A stretch of DNA of 64,000 nt from Gilliamella bombi (lineage in GTDB: Bacteria; Pseudomonadota; Gammaproteobacteria; Enterobacterales; Orbaceae), in contig NZ_FMWS01000037.1 in the NCBI RefSeq assembly GCF_900103255.1, positions 42,612 to 106,611 of the forward strand, given 5' to 3'. Made by a program: the position numbers and the translations under genes. This document shows, piece by piece, positions 10,828 to 21,154 of the stretch. The notes beneath the pieces are model-generated. The model was not told the origin of the DNA, did no database searches, and worked only from the letters and a program-made list of their open reading frames with translations. The stretch's first letter is position 1; the number at the start of each line of letters is the position of its first letter.

Positions 10828-13800
10828 TTAAATTTCACCACCAACACCTTTAAACTTTTCAACCAATGCGGCGATCTTTTCAAAGACTCGGTTCTTTTTA
10901 ATTAAATATTGAGGATTCAGTGGGCTCATTTTTGGTAAAATCTCGTTCAACTCTGTGCCGTTTTCGGTTGCATATTTTCGCTTTAATGATGAGGCAATAT
11001 AGCGTTTTGTTACCGCTTCATTTAAATTTTCCTCTTCAATTAAGGAATTAAGCTCTACCTGTAACTCTTGCTGTGCATACAAGAAAAACGCATCAATAAT
11101 CGAGGCTTTATCTGGAATAGCATCAAGATCAGTTTGTTTTATAAACTCTACAACTAGCTCTTCTTTAGCTCGATTTTCTAAGCTTGATCGAATTAATCGC
11201 TTAGCATCTTCGACAATGTCCTGTTTGGTTTTTTCTTGTTTATTTTGTTCATAAATTAACTCAAGAATATAATCCAGATTGATCTCTTGCGATTTTAATA
11301 GATCAATTTCGAAAACCACATCATCCCAGTCAAATCTTTGCTGATCTTGTTGATTGGCTTCTTTTTCTCGGCGTAGCCAATCACGAATATCATTATAAGT
11401 TGAACGATAATTTTGAATTGTGCGGTCAGTCGGTAGTTTAACTGCTTGCATTTTTTGCAGATCTTCATCAGTCACATAATGCTTATTTTTAAACGCTAAA
11501 ACTGCCTGCGCATCTGTCATATCTAATTGTTGGAAATCCTTTAATGCAACAAATTCATCATAATTTTGTAATATATTGTCAGCACGTAAGTACTCACCAA
11601 ATAATTTAACAAACTCTTTTTTATCTTTTTCTTTGATAATTTCATCAGGGCGTGGGAACTTTTCTTGTAACTCGGCAACGATGGCTAGATAGCCATTGTG
11701 GAAATTACCTGAATCTTTATCAGTAAACCCTTCCATGTATTCCTTAAAGCTTTTTTCTAACACTACTTCATGAGTATTACTTTTACCAAATGTTTTTATT
11801 GCATCAATGGTCGCTTGTTCTAAATCACGAAACGCCACAATATTACCAAAGGTTTTGGTGGCATTATAAATACGATTGGTGCGTGAAAAGGCTTGAATTA
11901 ACCCATGATACCGTAAATTTTTATCAACAAATAAAGTATTAAGCGTTGGCGCATCAAAGCCAGTTAAAAACATACCAACCACAATTAATAAATCAATTTC
12001 TTTATTTTTTACTTTTAAAGACAAATCGCGATAATAGTTCTGAAACTGCTCACTGCTGACATCATAGTTTGACTTAAATTCCTGATTATAGTCATCAATA
12101 GCCATTGCTAAAAACTCTTTAGCACTTTGATTTAAGGCATCTATTTCAAAACTTTCATCGGCAAAATTACCTTGTGCATCTTGTTCTTCATTAGCAGAAT
12201 AAGAAAATATCGTGGCTATTTTTAACGGCTGATTTGCACCTTCTTGTAATTTTTTGAATGATTCATAATAGAGTTTAGCCGCATCTACACTACTCACTGC
12301 AAACATGGCATTGAACCCTTTACTTTTGCCCATTAATCGGTGGGTTTTTTGTTTAAAATTATTCAGAATATATTGTGTGATTTGCTCAATACGGTTTGGG
12401 TGGAGCAATGCTTTTTTATTTTCAGCAGCGCTGAGTTTTTCAAGATTTTGTTCTTGCTCTATCGATTTAAAATTAGGACGCACATCATTATAGTCAACTT
12501 TAAATTTTAGTACCTTTTCGTCACGAATTGCATCGGTTAATACATAAGCGTGCAGTTCACGACCAAAAACATCCGCTGTAGTTTGCGTTCCGATTGCGTT
12601 AGTATGCATAATCGGCGTACCAGTAAAACCAAATTGGTAATATTTTTTAAATTTTCGCTTTAAGTTTTTTTGAGCTTCGCCAAACTGGGAGCGGTGTGCT
12701 TCGTCAAAAATAAATACAACGTGTTTATCATAGATCGCTAAGTTATCGTCGCTTTTGATCAAGTTATTAAGTTTTTGAATGGTAGTAACAATAATTTTAT
12801 TATCGGTTTTCTCAATATTGCGCTTAAGCCCTGCGGTACTATTTGAACCATTCACACTATCTTTTGAAAATTTTTGATACTCTTTCATGGTTTGATAATC
12901 CAGATCTTTACGATCCACCACAAAAAAAACTTTATCAATAAATTCTAATTCGGTTGCAAGGCGTGCCGTTTTGAAACTGGTTAATGTTTTGCCAGAACCT
13001 GTTGTGTGCCAAATAAAGCCACCACTTTGTAAGCTACTCCACTTTTTGGCATGATAAGCGCTAATGATTTTCCATAATATGCGCTCGGTGGCGGCGATTT
13101 GGTAAGGGCGCATAATTAACAATGTGTCATTCACATCAAGCACCGAATAAGTCAATAACACATTTAACAGCGTTCGGCTAGCAAAAAAGGTTGCGGTAAA
13201 GTCTTTTAGATCTTTTATCGGCTCGTTTTTAACATTCGCCCAATTCATTGTAAAATCAAAGCTATTTTTGTCACGTTTAGTCGTGTTAGCAAAATAGCGC
13301 GTATCGGTACCATTTGATATAACAAACAGTTGTAAATATTTAAATAGTGAATTGTCTTGATTAAAGCTCTCTTTACTATAGCGATGCACTTGATTAAAGG
13401 CTTCACGAATAGCAATACCACGTTTTTTTAGTTCAACTTGAACAAGCGGCAAGCCATTAACTAAAATCGTCACATCATAACGATTTGCATAATTACCTGT
13501 TTGCTGAAATTGATGGATAACTTGTAATTTATTATTAGTAACCTCTTTTTTATCTAACAACTTGATATTTTGAATATGGCCGTCATCAAAAACAAAATCG
13601 TAAATATGATCGTGGTGGATTTTGCGACTTTTATCGATCATTGATTCATTGGGTTTATCCAAATACTCTAATACAAAACGTTGCCATTCATCATCCGTAA
13701 ATTGCATTTTGTTTAGTGTTTGCAACTGCTCACGAATATTGGCTAATAACTTTTCATGTGTATTTAAATTCGGTAAGTATTCATAACCTTGTCGAGCTAA

Positions 13801-13929
13801 ATCATGAATAAATTCATTTTCTAAATCCGTTTCAGTCTGATAAACAGCAGCCGATTCTTCAAGTTTGTTGTAGTTATCTAAAATAATATAGCTATTGGTT
13901 TCGGCGATGGGGGTTGTATAAGTCGTCAT
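10828..13929 (-). CDS. hsdR: Type I restriction enzyme, restriction subunit HsdR (type IC)
   Basis: Motor and nuclease subunit of the type I restriction enzyme. The PD-(D/E)xK nuclease residues D152, E166 and K168 (VQVELKKRG) sit almost exactly where EcoR124I has D151, E165 and K167. Walker A TTGSGKT is at 309-315, the DEAH box at 409-412 ([12 protein letters not shown]), and a helicase motif [19 protein letters not shown] follows. The 1033-residue length fits type IC HsdR. Last gene of hsdM-hsdS-prrC-hsdR, 12 bases after prrC. It cuts unmodified foreign DNA after ATP-driven translocation. Confidence 0.95.
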   Translation of the reverse strand: MTTYTTPIAETNSYIILDNYNKLEESAAVYQTETDLENEFIHDLARQGYEYLPNLNTHEKLLANIREQLQTLNKMQFTDDEWQRFVLEYLDKPNESMIDKSRKIHHDHIYDFVFDDGHIQNIKLLDKKEVTNNKLQVIHQFQQTGNYANRYDVTILVNGLPLVQVELKKRGIAIREAFNQVHRYSKESFNQDNSLFKYLQLFVISNGTDTRYFANTTKRDKNSFDFTMNWANVKNEPIKDLKDFTATFFASRTLLNVLLTYSVLDVNDTLLIMRPYQIAATERILWKIISAYHAKKWSSLQSGGFIWHTTGSGKTLTSFKTARLATELEFIDKVFFVVDRKDLDYQTMKEYQKFSKDSVNGSNSTAGLKRNIEKTDNKIIVTTIQKLNNLIKSDDNLAIYDKHVVFIFDEAHRSQFGEAQKNLKRKFKKYYQFGFTGTPIMHTNAIGTQTTADVFGRELHAYVLTDAIRDEKVLKFKVDYNDVRPNFKSIEQEQNLEKLSAAENKKALLHPNRIEQITQYILNNFKQKTHRLMGKSKGFNAMFAVSSVDAAKLYYESFKKLQEGANQPLKIATIFSYSANEEQDAQGNFADESFEIDALNQSAKEFLAMAIDDYNQEFKSNYDVSSEQFQNYYRDLSLKVKNKEIDLLIVVGMFLTGFDAPTLNTLFVDKNLRYHGLIQAFSRTNRIYNATKTFGNIVAFRDLEQATIDAIKTFGKSNTHEVVLEKSFKEYMEGFTDKDSGNFHNGYLAIVAELQEKFPRPDEIIKEKDKKEFVKLFGEYLRADNILQNYDEFVALKDFQQLDMTDAQAVLAFKNKHYVTDEDLQKMQAVKLPTDRTIQNYRSTYNDIRDWLRREKEANQQDQQRFDWDDVVFEIDLLKSQEINLDYILELIYEQNKQEKTKQDIVEDAKRLIRSSLENRAKEELVVEFIKQTDLDAIPDKASIIDAFFLYAQQELQVELNSLIEEENLNEAVTKRYIASSLKRKYATENGTELNEILPKMSPLNPQYLIKKNRVFEKIAALVEKFKGVGGEI

Positions 13930-13941
13930 AGTCTATTCCAG

Positions 13942-15042
13942 CTATTTAAAATTATAATTTTCGAGCAAATGATTAAGTAAAAAGGCAACAATCTGCTTTT
14001 CAGGCTCGGAAGGTTCAGGGGGCATTTCATTGGATAATTTTGAATGACTTGTAAAATTGATAATTCGTGTTAAATAAACTTGTTTATCGTCAGGCAATAA
14101 TTCTGACCATTGCGGATAGCCTAAAAAACCAGCGGTTTTTTCATATAAGTTACGTAATAGGGTAAAATGATATTTTTCAATTTTTTGTTCGCGAATGGCT
14201 TGTTGTAAAATATCTTTTAAATAAAGATGATAAGAAAAACAGTGATTTGAATCGCCTTTTTTATCTTCTAATGCAAATTTACCGTCCTCAAATCGTCTTA
14301 AAATATAACCATTTTTTAAACCTAATTCATTATAAAGCACATTATAAAACAGCGGGTTATGGGTCGTAATAATAAATTTAATATCAGATTCACAGGATTT
14401 GATTAATTGGGCAATATCTACCGCCAATTGGATAAGGTGATTTTCGTCCAATGAACTGACGGGATCATCAATAAAAATATAGCGTAAATGGTCAAATTCA
14501 TTAGTCGAGCGTTCGCTTTTGTCAGTAATATTGCGCTCTGCAATAACTAAGTTAATCAGCGTGAAAAAAAGACTCCAAATTAAATTGTTTTCTTCTCCTT
14601 TAGAGATTTTAATATTATCAATACGCTGATCATTATCGCCTGCTAGCGAAAAAGTAATAGCAGAAAAATCCTTATTGAAATGCGGCAGTAATCTTTGATG
14701 AGTATAGGATTGAAAGTAACGAACAATATTTTGGTCTTGTCCTTGGTCTTTTAAAATCCAGTCAGTAAATGAGTTAGGTTGAATGATTAATTGATGTTCA
14801 CCCTCTTGGTGTTTATCATTATCCCAAGCAAATAAATCTTCAGTAAAAGCGTTATAGTAAAGGATTTTGTGCCTTGTTAAGGCTGCATTATTTTCTTTAT
14901 CGTCTTTATGCTGCGATATAATTAAATTCTTAAATGTTTGAGATAAACGTGTTTTACCCGTACCGTTAAAGGCATAGATTAATTGGGTTTTTTTATCATT
15001 TTTATCCAGCTTTTCAGCAATATTCCTTAATGTGGTATTCAT
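13942..15042 (-). CDS. prrC: Anticodon nuclease PrrC
   Basis: Suicide RNase that cleaves the anticodon loop of tRNA-Lys when phage disables the restriction enzyme. The N-terminal ABC-type NTPase has Walker A FNGTGKT (25-31), a signature-like ISKGEENN (146-153), Walker B YIFIDDP (188-194) and TTHNP (226-230). The C-terminal nuclease triad R297, E301 and H333 shows the same spacing (+4, +32) as R320/E324/H356 of E. coli PrrC, within LLRNLYEKT and INFTSHSKLSN. Its place between hsdS and hsdR matches the E. coli prr locus. At 366 residues it is ~30 shorter than E. coli PrrC, with the shortfall before the triad. Confidence 0.93.
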   Translation of the reverse strand: MNTTLRNIAEKLDKNDKKTQLIYAFNGTGKTRLSQTFKNLIISQHKDDKENNAALTRHKILYYNAFTEDLFAWDNDKHQEGEHQLIIQPNSFTDWILKDQGQDQNIVRYFQSYTHQRLLPHFNKDFSAITFSLAGDNDQRIDNIKISKGEENNLIWSLFFTLINLVIAERNITDKSERSTNEFDHLRYIFIDDPVSSLDENHLIQLAVDIAQLIKSCESDIKFIITTHNPLFYNVLYNELGLKNGYILRRFEDGKFALEDKKGDSNHCFSYHLYLKDILQQAIREQKIEKYHFTLLRNLYEKTAGFLGYPQWSELLPDDKQVYLTRIINFTSHSKLSNEMPPEPSEPEKQIVAFLLNHLLENYNFK

Positions 15043-15062
15043 CTTTTTATAACTCTATCTTA

Positions 15063-16235
15063 TTATTCTTGCACTTTCGGAAAGTCTAATAACAAATTCC
15101 GATAATACTCATATTGTTTTTGACGTAATTCAATTTCACGTGGTAAACCCTCTGTAATGGAATTTGTTAGCGCATCGAATTTGTCTAGGATTTCGACAAT
15201 ACGGGCTTGTTCCTTGAGTGGGGGAATTGGGATTTTAAACTGCTTTACTTTTACATCTGAAATTGAAGGATATGCAGTACCACTTTGGTTTTCATTAACA
15301 TAATTATTAAATCGTGTAGATGAAATATTGTAGTAAATCCATTTAGGTAGAATATAATTACGATTTGCTCTTAAAACACAATAGCCTGTGCTTGCAATGT
15401 TCTCCGAAAACTCTTTCTCTATTAATGTGAATCTTTGCAGTGTTGGACGAGTCGTTGCAAAAATAACATCATTTTCTTCAACAATTTTTTGTGCTCTACT
15501 TGGTGCATTTATAGCTGTTATTTCAGTTGTTCCAATAATTGATTTAGTTTCACGACTAACAGAGGTTAAATCAATATATTTGTAAGCACGATCTGTTTCT
15601 TTCCATTTTATATTGCTTGTTGGTAAAGTTATATTTTCTAAAGCCTTCCACTCAACTTCATCCTCTTTAAAACTCAATAATTTATCCCGATAATAGTTGT
15701 ATTGTTTTTTCCGTGTAGTAAGCTCTGCTGTGAGCTCTGCTGTGAGCTCTGCTGTGAGAGCTGTGAATGTGTCCAAAATACAGACTATTGCAGTTTGAAC
15801 GTGTAGAGTGGGGATAGGGATCTGAAATTGTTCAAGCATTGGTTTTCTGATTGAAATAGAGGTAGCGCCAACACATTTAGTCAAAATATATTGTTTAAAT
15901 TTATCACACATTAAATAATATAAATATTTTGTATTTAGTTTATTTGAAAATACATGAATTCTGTATGCTCTTTGATGTAATGCATACTTCCCCTCAATAT
16001 AATGGAAAATATCGCCAATGCCACCTTCTCCTGGAATGACTATTGCGGTTTCATCAAACTGAAATTTTTTTGATTTTAATATGTTTTTGGAACGAACATA
16101 AAATGGATATTGTCCATGTTCATCTTCATCCTGTCTATTTGCATTACCTGTTCCAACTTCTGCCACTTCCCCCAGCGTCTTCCACTCAACCTCAACACCT
16201 TTTAATAACTCAGTTATATTATTACGCATAATCAT
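15063..16235 (-). CDS. hsdS: Type I restriction enzyme specificity subunit HsdS (type IC)
   Basis: DNA-recognition subunit. Two target-recognition domains (about 15-150 and 195-345) are separated by a central conserved region that holds three TAEL tetrapeptides (161-172) and [15 protein letters not shown]. The C-terminal conserved region has [20 protein letters not shown] repeats are the hallmark of type IC HsdS proteins, where their number sets the spacing between the two half-sites. It overlaps hsdM by 4 bases and is 20 bases upstream of prrC. The recognised bases cannot be predicted by reading. Confidence 0.94.
   Translation of the reverse strand: MIMRNNITELLKGVEVEWKTLGEVAEVGTGNANRQDEDEHGQYPFYVRSKNILKSKKFQFDETAIVIPGEGGIGDIFHYIEGKYALHQRAYRIHVFSNKLNTKYLYYLMCDKFKQYILTKCVGATSISIRKPMLEQFQIPIPTLHVQTAIVCILDTFTALTAELTAELTAELTTRKKQYNYYRDKLLSFKEDEVEWKALENITLPTSNIKWKETDRAYKYIDLTSVSRETKSIIGTTEITAINAPSRAQKIVEENDVIFATTRPTLQRFTLIEKEFSENIASTGYCVLRANRNYILPKWIYYNISSTRFNNYVNENQSGTAYPSISDVKVKQFKIPIPPLKEQARIVEILDKFDALTNSITEGLPREIELRQKQYEYYRNLLLDFPKVQE
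15721..15756 (-). repeat. 3 x 12-bp tandem repeat encoding TAEL in hsdS
   Basis: AGCTCTGCTGTG (plus-strand reading) is repeated exactly three times. Each unit is four codons (TAEL), so gain or loss of a unit keeps the frame but lengthens or shortens the HsdS spacer. In EcoR124I and its variant, two versus three copies switch the recognition gap from 6 to 7 bases. Confidence 0.9.
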
Positions 16236-17797
16236 CCCTCAATCTCCGCCACAATTGCGTCAATTTGGGATCGTAAGCTATCAATTTTAGCTACGGTATC
16301 TTTTATTTCAGCATTAATCTGGGTGATATCAATCACTTCACGGGTATCTTCGGCTTCAACATACGAACTGACTGATAAATTATAGTCATTTTGCGCAATG
16401 GTTTGATTATCAACTGATTTAGCAAAATATTCGATATCTTGCTTGCTAGCAAATACTTGCATAATTTCTTGAATATGTTCATCAGTGAGCACATTATTAT
16501 TGGTCTCTTTTTTAAACAGTTTACTAGCATCAATAAATTGTGTTGTTTTGACGGTTTTATTTTTGGCAAGCACCAAAATATTAACCGCAATCGATGTGCC
16601 ATAAAATAAGTTTGGTGCGAGCGAGATTACGGTTTCAACAAAATCATTATCCACCAAATATTTGCGAATTTTTTGTTCCGCACCACCTCGATAAAATATC
16701 CCCGGAAAGGTAACAATTGCAGCTCGCCCACACTCGGACAGGTAACTTAGTGCATGCATAATAAAGGCAAAATCGGCTTTGGATTTTGGTGCTAGCACGC
16801 CAGCAGGTGCATAGCGGTCATCATTGATTAAGGTTGGATCATCACTACCAATCCATTTAATTGAATAAGGTGGATTAGAAACGATTGCATCAAATGGCTT
16901 TTCGTCGCCAAATTTTGGATTAAGTAGCGTGTCCCCTAAAGCAATTTCAAATTTATCATAGTTGATATTGTGTAAAAACATATTCATTCGAGCAAGGTTA
17001 TAGGTAGTATGATTGATTTCTTGACCGAAGAACCCATCCTCAATAATATGTTCGTCAAACTGTTTTTTCGCTTGTAACAATAAAGAGCCTGATCCTGCCG
17101 CTGGATCATAGATTTTATTGACCTTTTTTTGATTATGTAAGGCTAATTGCGAGATCAGCTTGGACACATTCGGTGGCGTAAAAAACTCGCCTCCTGATTT
17201 ACCAGCATTCGAGGCATAATTAGAAATCAAATACTCATAAGCATCGCCAAACAGATCGATTTGATTGTCTGCAAAATCACCAAAATCCAGTTCGGCCACA
17301 CCATTAAGTACTGCCGCTAACCGTTTGTTTTTATCGGCAACTGTATTACCTAATCGGTTACTGGTAGTATCAAAATCGGCAAATAATCCTTTAATATCGC
17401 TTTCTGAAGGGTAACCATTGGCTGAGCTTTCAATCGCATTAAAAATATTTGCCAAGTCAGTATTTAAACTTGGATTGGTATTAGCTTCAGCTACAATTTT
17501 ACAAAATAATTGGCTAGGATAAATAAAATAGCCTTTGGTTTTTATTGCGTCTTTTTTTATTTCATCGATAATGACATCGTCGGATAATGTGCTGTAATCG
17601 ATACTCTCATCGCCACCTTCAATATAATTGGCAAAATTCTCACTAATAAAGCGATAAAACAAAGAACCAAGTACATATTGTTTAAAATCCCAACCATCGA
17701 CAGCTCCACGGACTTCGTCGGCAATTTTCCAAATTTGTCGTTGTAGTTGATCGCGTTGTTGCGTTTCGGTAATTGATTTAGCGTTACTAGATGTCAT
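16232..17797 (-). CDS. hsdM: Type I restriction-modification methyltransferase HsdM
   Basis: N6-adenine methyltransferase of the type I complex. SAM-binding motif DPAAGSG is at 231-237 and the catalytic NPPY at 308-311, with the N-terminal helical domain [22 protein letters not shown] typical of the family. The frame can open at TTG 17806, but ATG 17797 (MTSSNAKS) is better spaced from TAGGAA and gives 521 residues, as in EcoR124I HsdM. First gene of the operon, transcribed away from the CRISPR array. Confidence 0.94.
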   Translation of the reverse strand: MTSSNAKSITETQQRDQLQRQIWKIADEVRGAVDGWDFKQYVLGSLFYRFISENFANYIEGGDESIDYSTLSDDVIIDEIKKDAIKTKGYFIYPSQLFCKIVAEANTNPSLNTDLANIFNAIESSANGYPSESDIKGLFADFDTTSNRLGNTVADKNKRLAAVLNGVAELDFGDFADNQIDLFGDAYEYLISNYASNAGKSGGEFFTPPNVSKLISQLALHNQKKVNKIYDPAAGSGSLLLQAKKQFDEHIIEDGFFGQEINHTTYNLARMNMFLHNINYDKFEIALGDTLLNPKFGDEKPFDAIVSNPPYSIKWIGSDDPTLINDDRYAPAGVLAPKSKADFAFIMHALSYLSECGRAAIVTFPGIFYRGGAEQKIRKYLVDNDFVETVISLAPNLFYGTSIAVNILVLAKNKTVKTTQFIDASKLFKKETNNNVLTDEHIQEIMQVFASKQDIEYFAKSVDNQTIAQNDYNLSVSSYVEAEDTREVIDITQINAEIKDTVAKIDSLRSQIDAIVAEIEG

Positions 17798-18023
17798 ATT
17801 TTTCAAAATTCCTAAATAAAAAATAGGTGCTGCCTAATTAGAAAGTAACTGATTTTTACTTTCATATTAGTCATTTTATAGCTACCTGTTATAGGTGTTA
17901 TAGCATAGCTGATTTGTTGTTATTTTTCCATCTGGGGTGTTTATTAAAAACTCAGCCAATGGGTATTTTGAACTTTAAGGTTGGGAAATCTTAAAAAATA
18001 ACAAAGCAACAAAATCTAAAAAC

Positions 18024-18098
18024 AAAACCCTTTTTTTAGCTATATTTTAAAAGTCAATAAAATCAATAAATTAAATTTATCTCTAAAAAAAGGGTTTT
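18024..18098. promoter_or_regulatory. CRISPR leader: 16-bp inverted repeat enclosing an IHF site
   Basis: A perfect inverted repeat, AAAACCCTTTTTTTAG (18024-18039) with CTAAAAAAAGGGTTTT (18083-18098), lies 60 bases before the first CRISPR repeat. Its loop contains AATCAATAAATTA (18061-18073), an exact match to the IHF consensus WATCAANNNNTTR. IHF bends the leader during spacer integration in type I systems. The rest of the 17798-18157 gap is AT-rich and should also hold the hsdM promoter, which I could not place. Confidence 0.6.
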
Positions 18099-18157
18099 TA
18101 AAACCTAAATACCTATTTGCCTTTTTACATACTATATTGATAGTATATTAGCTTCTA

Positions 18158-19326
18158 GTTCACTGCCGTGTAGGCAGTTTAGAAAACCGAGCATCAATCA
18201 TGACAAAACAATTCAAAAGTTCACTGCCGTGTAGGCAGTTTAGAAAATTCAAAGTCATAATCATAGTACACCAATTCGGTTCACTGCCGTGTAGGCAGTT
18301 TAGAAATTTAACTGACACTGTTGACGTTGTTCCCGCTGGTTCACTGCCGTGTAGGCAGTTTAGAAAAGTTGTTTTACCAGTTTTGTTATAGTCATCAAGT
18401 TCACTGCCGTGTAGGCAGTTTAGAAACTATCGCTTTTGCTTGGGCATTACACGAAACTGTTCACTGCCGTGTAGGCAGTTTAGAAATGTTTCAGAAAGGT
18501 ATTCCATCTCTTTTTCAGGTTCACTGCCGTGTAGGCAGTTTAGAAAAGATTGACATGGCATTTTTCCAAGCTGATGAAGTTCACTGCCGTGTAGGCAGTT
18601 TAGAAATCAGTTAAACACCAGTAGCTTTTTTCTATTTGGTTCACTGCCGTGTAGGCAGTTTAGAAAGTGGCCGATTATTTAGAATCAAAATGCTCGGAGT
18701 TCACTGCCGTGTAGGCAGTTTAGAAAATCAATACAGCGGCTAGAAAAGACTACCAAACGTTCACTGCCGTGTAGGCAGTTTAGAAATATTTGATCTCTGA
18801 TAGCTGAAAAAGCTTTACGTTCACTGCCGTGTAGGCAGTTTAGAAACTATGATCGGCTGGGTATGTCCATATGTTGCCGTTCACTGCCGTGTAGGCAGTT
18901 TAGAAAACCATATGGAGATTTAACTAGTGAACATAATGGTTCACTGCCGTGTAGGCAGTTTAGAAATGCGGCTAAAAAAGCTATTAATGCGCTAGCTCGT
19001 TCACTGCCGTGTAGGCAGTTTAGAAAGATGATTTAACTTCTTTTCCTTTTCTTGAGTGGTTCACTGCCGTGTAGGCAGTTTAGAAACAACGTCTAGCGTT
19101 CTATCATCAGCCCAATAAGTTCACTGCCGTGTAGGCAGTTTAGAAATCTAATTGTTATTGATGTTACTAAACCTCCAGGTTCACTGCCGTGTAGGCAGTT
19201 TAGAAACACCCGGTAAAGAAATTGCCATTCACATTAGCGTTCACTGCCGTGTAGGCAGTTTAGAAAGTTATAATCATCTTCAGCCATTCCGCACATCAGT
19301 TCACTGCCGTGTAGGCGGTATTTTGT
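18158..19326 (+). CRISPR. Type I-F CRISPR array, 20 repeats and 19 spacers, no cas genes in window
   Basis: The 28-bp repeat starts GTTCACTGCCGTGTAGGC and ends AGTTTAGAAA. It is of the type I-F class with the hairpin CTGCCGTGTAGGCAG. Nineteen copies are identical. The last (19299) keeps 18 bases and then degenerates (GGTATTTTGT), which sets the array orientation as rightward with the leader on the left. The first spacer is 33 nt and the other 18 are 32 nt, all different. No cas1, cas2-3, csy1-4 or cas6f lies in the window, so effector and adaptation proteins must come from elsewhere or be absent. Confidence 0.97.
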
Positions 19327-19681
19327 ATAAAAAATAGAAATTTCTGTATAACTGGTTGATTTTAATGAAAATAAAAAATTAAATAAAATCAATACGCTAC
19401 CTAAACGATTTTATGGGCGTAATACATCCCATAACATGGTAAGGATTATATGTTCATTGGTTGTTAGGTAATTCACTAATTCCTTGGTTTAGAAATTATC
19501 ACCAATATTCATTATTTCCACAAAAGTTAAGACTTACAAAACCTAACACCGTATTCTAATTAAAAAATTGCATAAAAAACTAGCCAAGTTTTTTTAAAAT
19601 GGCTATGCTTTAACCTCCTTAAAGGAATAGTTTATTAAACAATCAAATAAATATAAAAATTAAAATAAATCATTAATTTAC
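19327..19681. other. Gene-free start of the insert downstream of the array
   Basis: About 355 AT-rich bases between the degenerate last repeat and the promoter of the adhesin-like gene. I see no convincing gene. It contains one copy of a ~31-bp dispersed element (19382-19412) and a stretch resembling a weak hairpin near 19580-19612. The segment begins the 1.57-kb insert that separates the array from an isolated repeat at 20883. Confidence 0.5.
19382..19412 (+). repeat. Dispersed element, copy A
   Basis: It begins AATAAAATCAAT, then three variable bases, then CTACCTAAACGATTTTA. Two related copies lie at 49635-49667 and 53472-53503, all in the same orientation. The AAAATC...GATTTT arms form a small inverted repeat. 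Confidence 0.5.
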
Positions 19682-19710
19682 TTGACGGGTGAACCGTAAT
19701 GCATTATCAT
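19682..19710 (+). promoter_or_regulatory. Sigma-70 promoter of the adhesin-like gene
   Basis: TTGACG (19682-19687), a 17-bp spacer and TATCAT (19705-19710) make a near-consensus promoter. It is followed at once by the heptamer repeat and by an ATG at 19750. Confidence 0.6.
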
Positions 19711-19714
19711 TTTA

Positions 19715-19735
19715 GACACCAGACACCAGACACCA
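19715..19735 (+). repeat. Tandem heptamer GACACCA x3 in the 5' leader
   Basis: Three perfect head-to-tail copies of GACACCA lie between the -10 element and the presumed ATG 19750. They would begin at about the transcription start, where copy-number change could affect expression. Confidence 0.7.
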
Positions 19736-19865
19736 GCACTGGCAAACCTATGTCTTAAATTTATCAGATAAACACACTAGTTGGATTTTTAACCCCGCCA
19801 CGTTTATATCTTCAAAGTTATTTTTCAAATTATTATCAAAATTATTCCGAAAAGTTCCGTTAGTA

Positions 19866-20804
19866 TTGGTATTGTTATTATTGTCTTCTTTATGGAATGT
19901 ACAGGCGAATGGCAAAAAGGTTCGAACGGGTAATCGTAGTGATGCAATAATGCTACAACTGTCGCAGCCAGTTATCAATTATGTAAGACCGAATCTAATT
20001 TTGGGTAAAGATAAATACGCAGGCCTAGCTGACATATGGAATCCTAAGAAGGGCTTTTTAGTTCAATCAATCAATCCTGAATCATACAATTTAAATTTCC
20101 CGACTACAGGAGCGCATAATTTATATTTTGATTTACTTATAACAGGAATAGATGTGAGAGACTTGACATGGGAACCGGTCACGCATGAGGGAATTACAGC
20201 AACAGTGACAAATGATGTAGTTTGTGACAGTTGGATTCCTTATGAGGATTGTAAAGAGTGGGTAGCACGTGTTAAGTTAACAGGTCCAGTGGCAAGATAT
20301 CGATGGGACAATCCTAAACCTAGTGTAGTTAAGCCAAGATTACCGCAAACGTTTGAGTTAGTGGGTAGAGATATATATGGCGTTGAGGTAGTAAAATATG
20401 GATTTGTGTTGAAGCAGTGGTTCATCCATCGGGGTGATAAGAGCTTGTATTATGATATGTTAATATGGTGTCATAATATAGGCTACCATATGCCAAGGGT
20501 CAGAGATTTAACCAACGCGGTTAATGTTAACGGAGGTCTTCTTCCTCCTGTTGTAGGTGCTAGCCCATCTTCACCATATAATAATTACATGCGTCATATT
20601 GATGCCGGCTTTTTTTCCGAGTGGGGCGTCGTGGACTTCTACAAAGGTGCCGACTTTGGCTTCAACTACCACTTGTCGAGCGAGGATGAAAATGATAAGA
20701 ATACTTCCTTCATGTACGTTGTGGACTCGGCCTATGGCGATATTAGGACGGGCAGCTCAATGGGCAGCTTTTATGTTGTTTGCGTCTCGGACCTCAGACC
20801 TTAG
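19866..20804 (+). CDS. Lectin-like adhesin / invasin C-terminal-domain protein, start frameshifted
   Basis: Probable secreted surface protein. The readable frame from TTG 19866 begins inside a hydrophobic signal core (LLLLSSLWNVQAN). The same frame continues upstream without a start codon and encodes a charged n-region (SKLFRKVP). ATG 19750 would supply the start if one T were restored around 19755 (MSLNLSDKHTSWIF). The body has an Ig-like part and a C-terminal module with GYHMPRVRDLTNA, FFSEWG and a terminal FYVVCVSDL, a layout seen at the tips of enterobacterial invasin-like proteins. A paralogue lies at 52416-53252. The function is inferred from the domain pattern only. Confidence 0.6.
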   Translation: MVLLLLSSLWNVQANGKKVRTGNRSDAIMLQLSQPVINYVRPNLILGKDKYAGLADIWNPKKGFLVQSINPESYNLNFPTTGAHNLYFDLLITGIDVRDLTWEPVTHEGITATVTNDVVCDSWIPYEDCKEWVARVKLTGPVARYRWDNPKPSVVKPRLPQTFELVGRDIYGVEVVKYGFVLKQWFIHRGDKSLYYDMLIWCHNIGYHMPRVRDLTNAVNVNGGLLPPVVGASPSSPYNNYMRHIDAGFFSEWGVVDFYKGADFGFNYHLSSEDENDKNTSFMYVVDSAYGDIRTGSSMGSFYVVCVSDLRP

Positions 20805-20882
20805 TCCTTATTTCCTAGTCCTTAGGTCGCCGAGGCCAATATTTAGAAATTCCTATTTTGATACTTTAACTATCATAAAATT

Positions 20883-20910
20883 GTTTACCGCCGTGTAGGC
20901 AGTTTAGAAA
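20883..20910 (+). repeat. Isolated type I-F CRISPR repeat
   Basis: A single 28-bp repeat with two mismatches to the array repeat (positions 4 and 7), 1.56 kb downstream of the last array unit and in the same orientation. It keeps the intact 3' half that the last array repeat has lost, as if the array had been split by the adhesin insert. No second repeat follows. Confidence 0.85.
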
Positions 20911-21013
20911 TATATAAAGATATGTCAGGGAGAGTTAGTGCTTCATGAAGTCTTTTTGTATTACAAACGGTTGAATGAATGGCCGTAATACGTTTATTCA
21001 AATTGATAATAAT

Positions 21014-21087
21014 TTTCTTTATGATATTAACGCCATATCACTTGTTGTTGATACGGCGTTAATTTTATTTTATGAAAGTTTATTACA
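21014..21087 (+). repeat. Hairpin-containing dispersed repeat, copy 1 (terminator-like)
   Basis: It contains TTAACGCCATATCA paired with TGATACGGCGTTAA and then ATTTTATTTT, so it could terminate plus-strand transcription. A clearly related 76-bp segment lies at 45995-46070. Both copies sit just past the 3' end of a minus-strand defence-type gene. Confidence 0.65.
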
Positions 21088-21154
21088 GTAGTTTAACTGA
21101 CTATTTCCTATAACCAACAATTGATTCCTACACATCATATTAGTTGATTGATCA

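Noticed and set aside
18200..19337. Short plus-strand reading frames across the CRISPR array
   Set aside because: They consist of translated repeats (SLPCRQFRK, VHCRVGSLE) with spacers and have no ribosome sites, so they are not genes.
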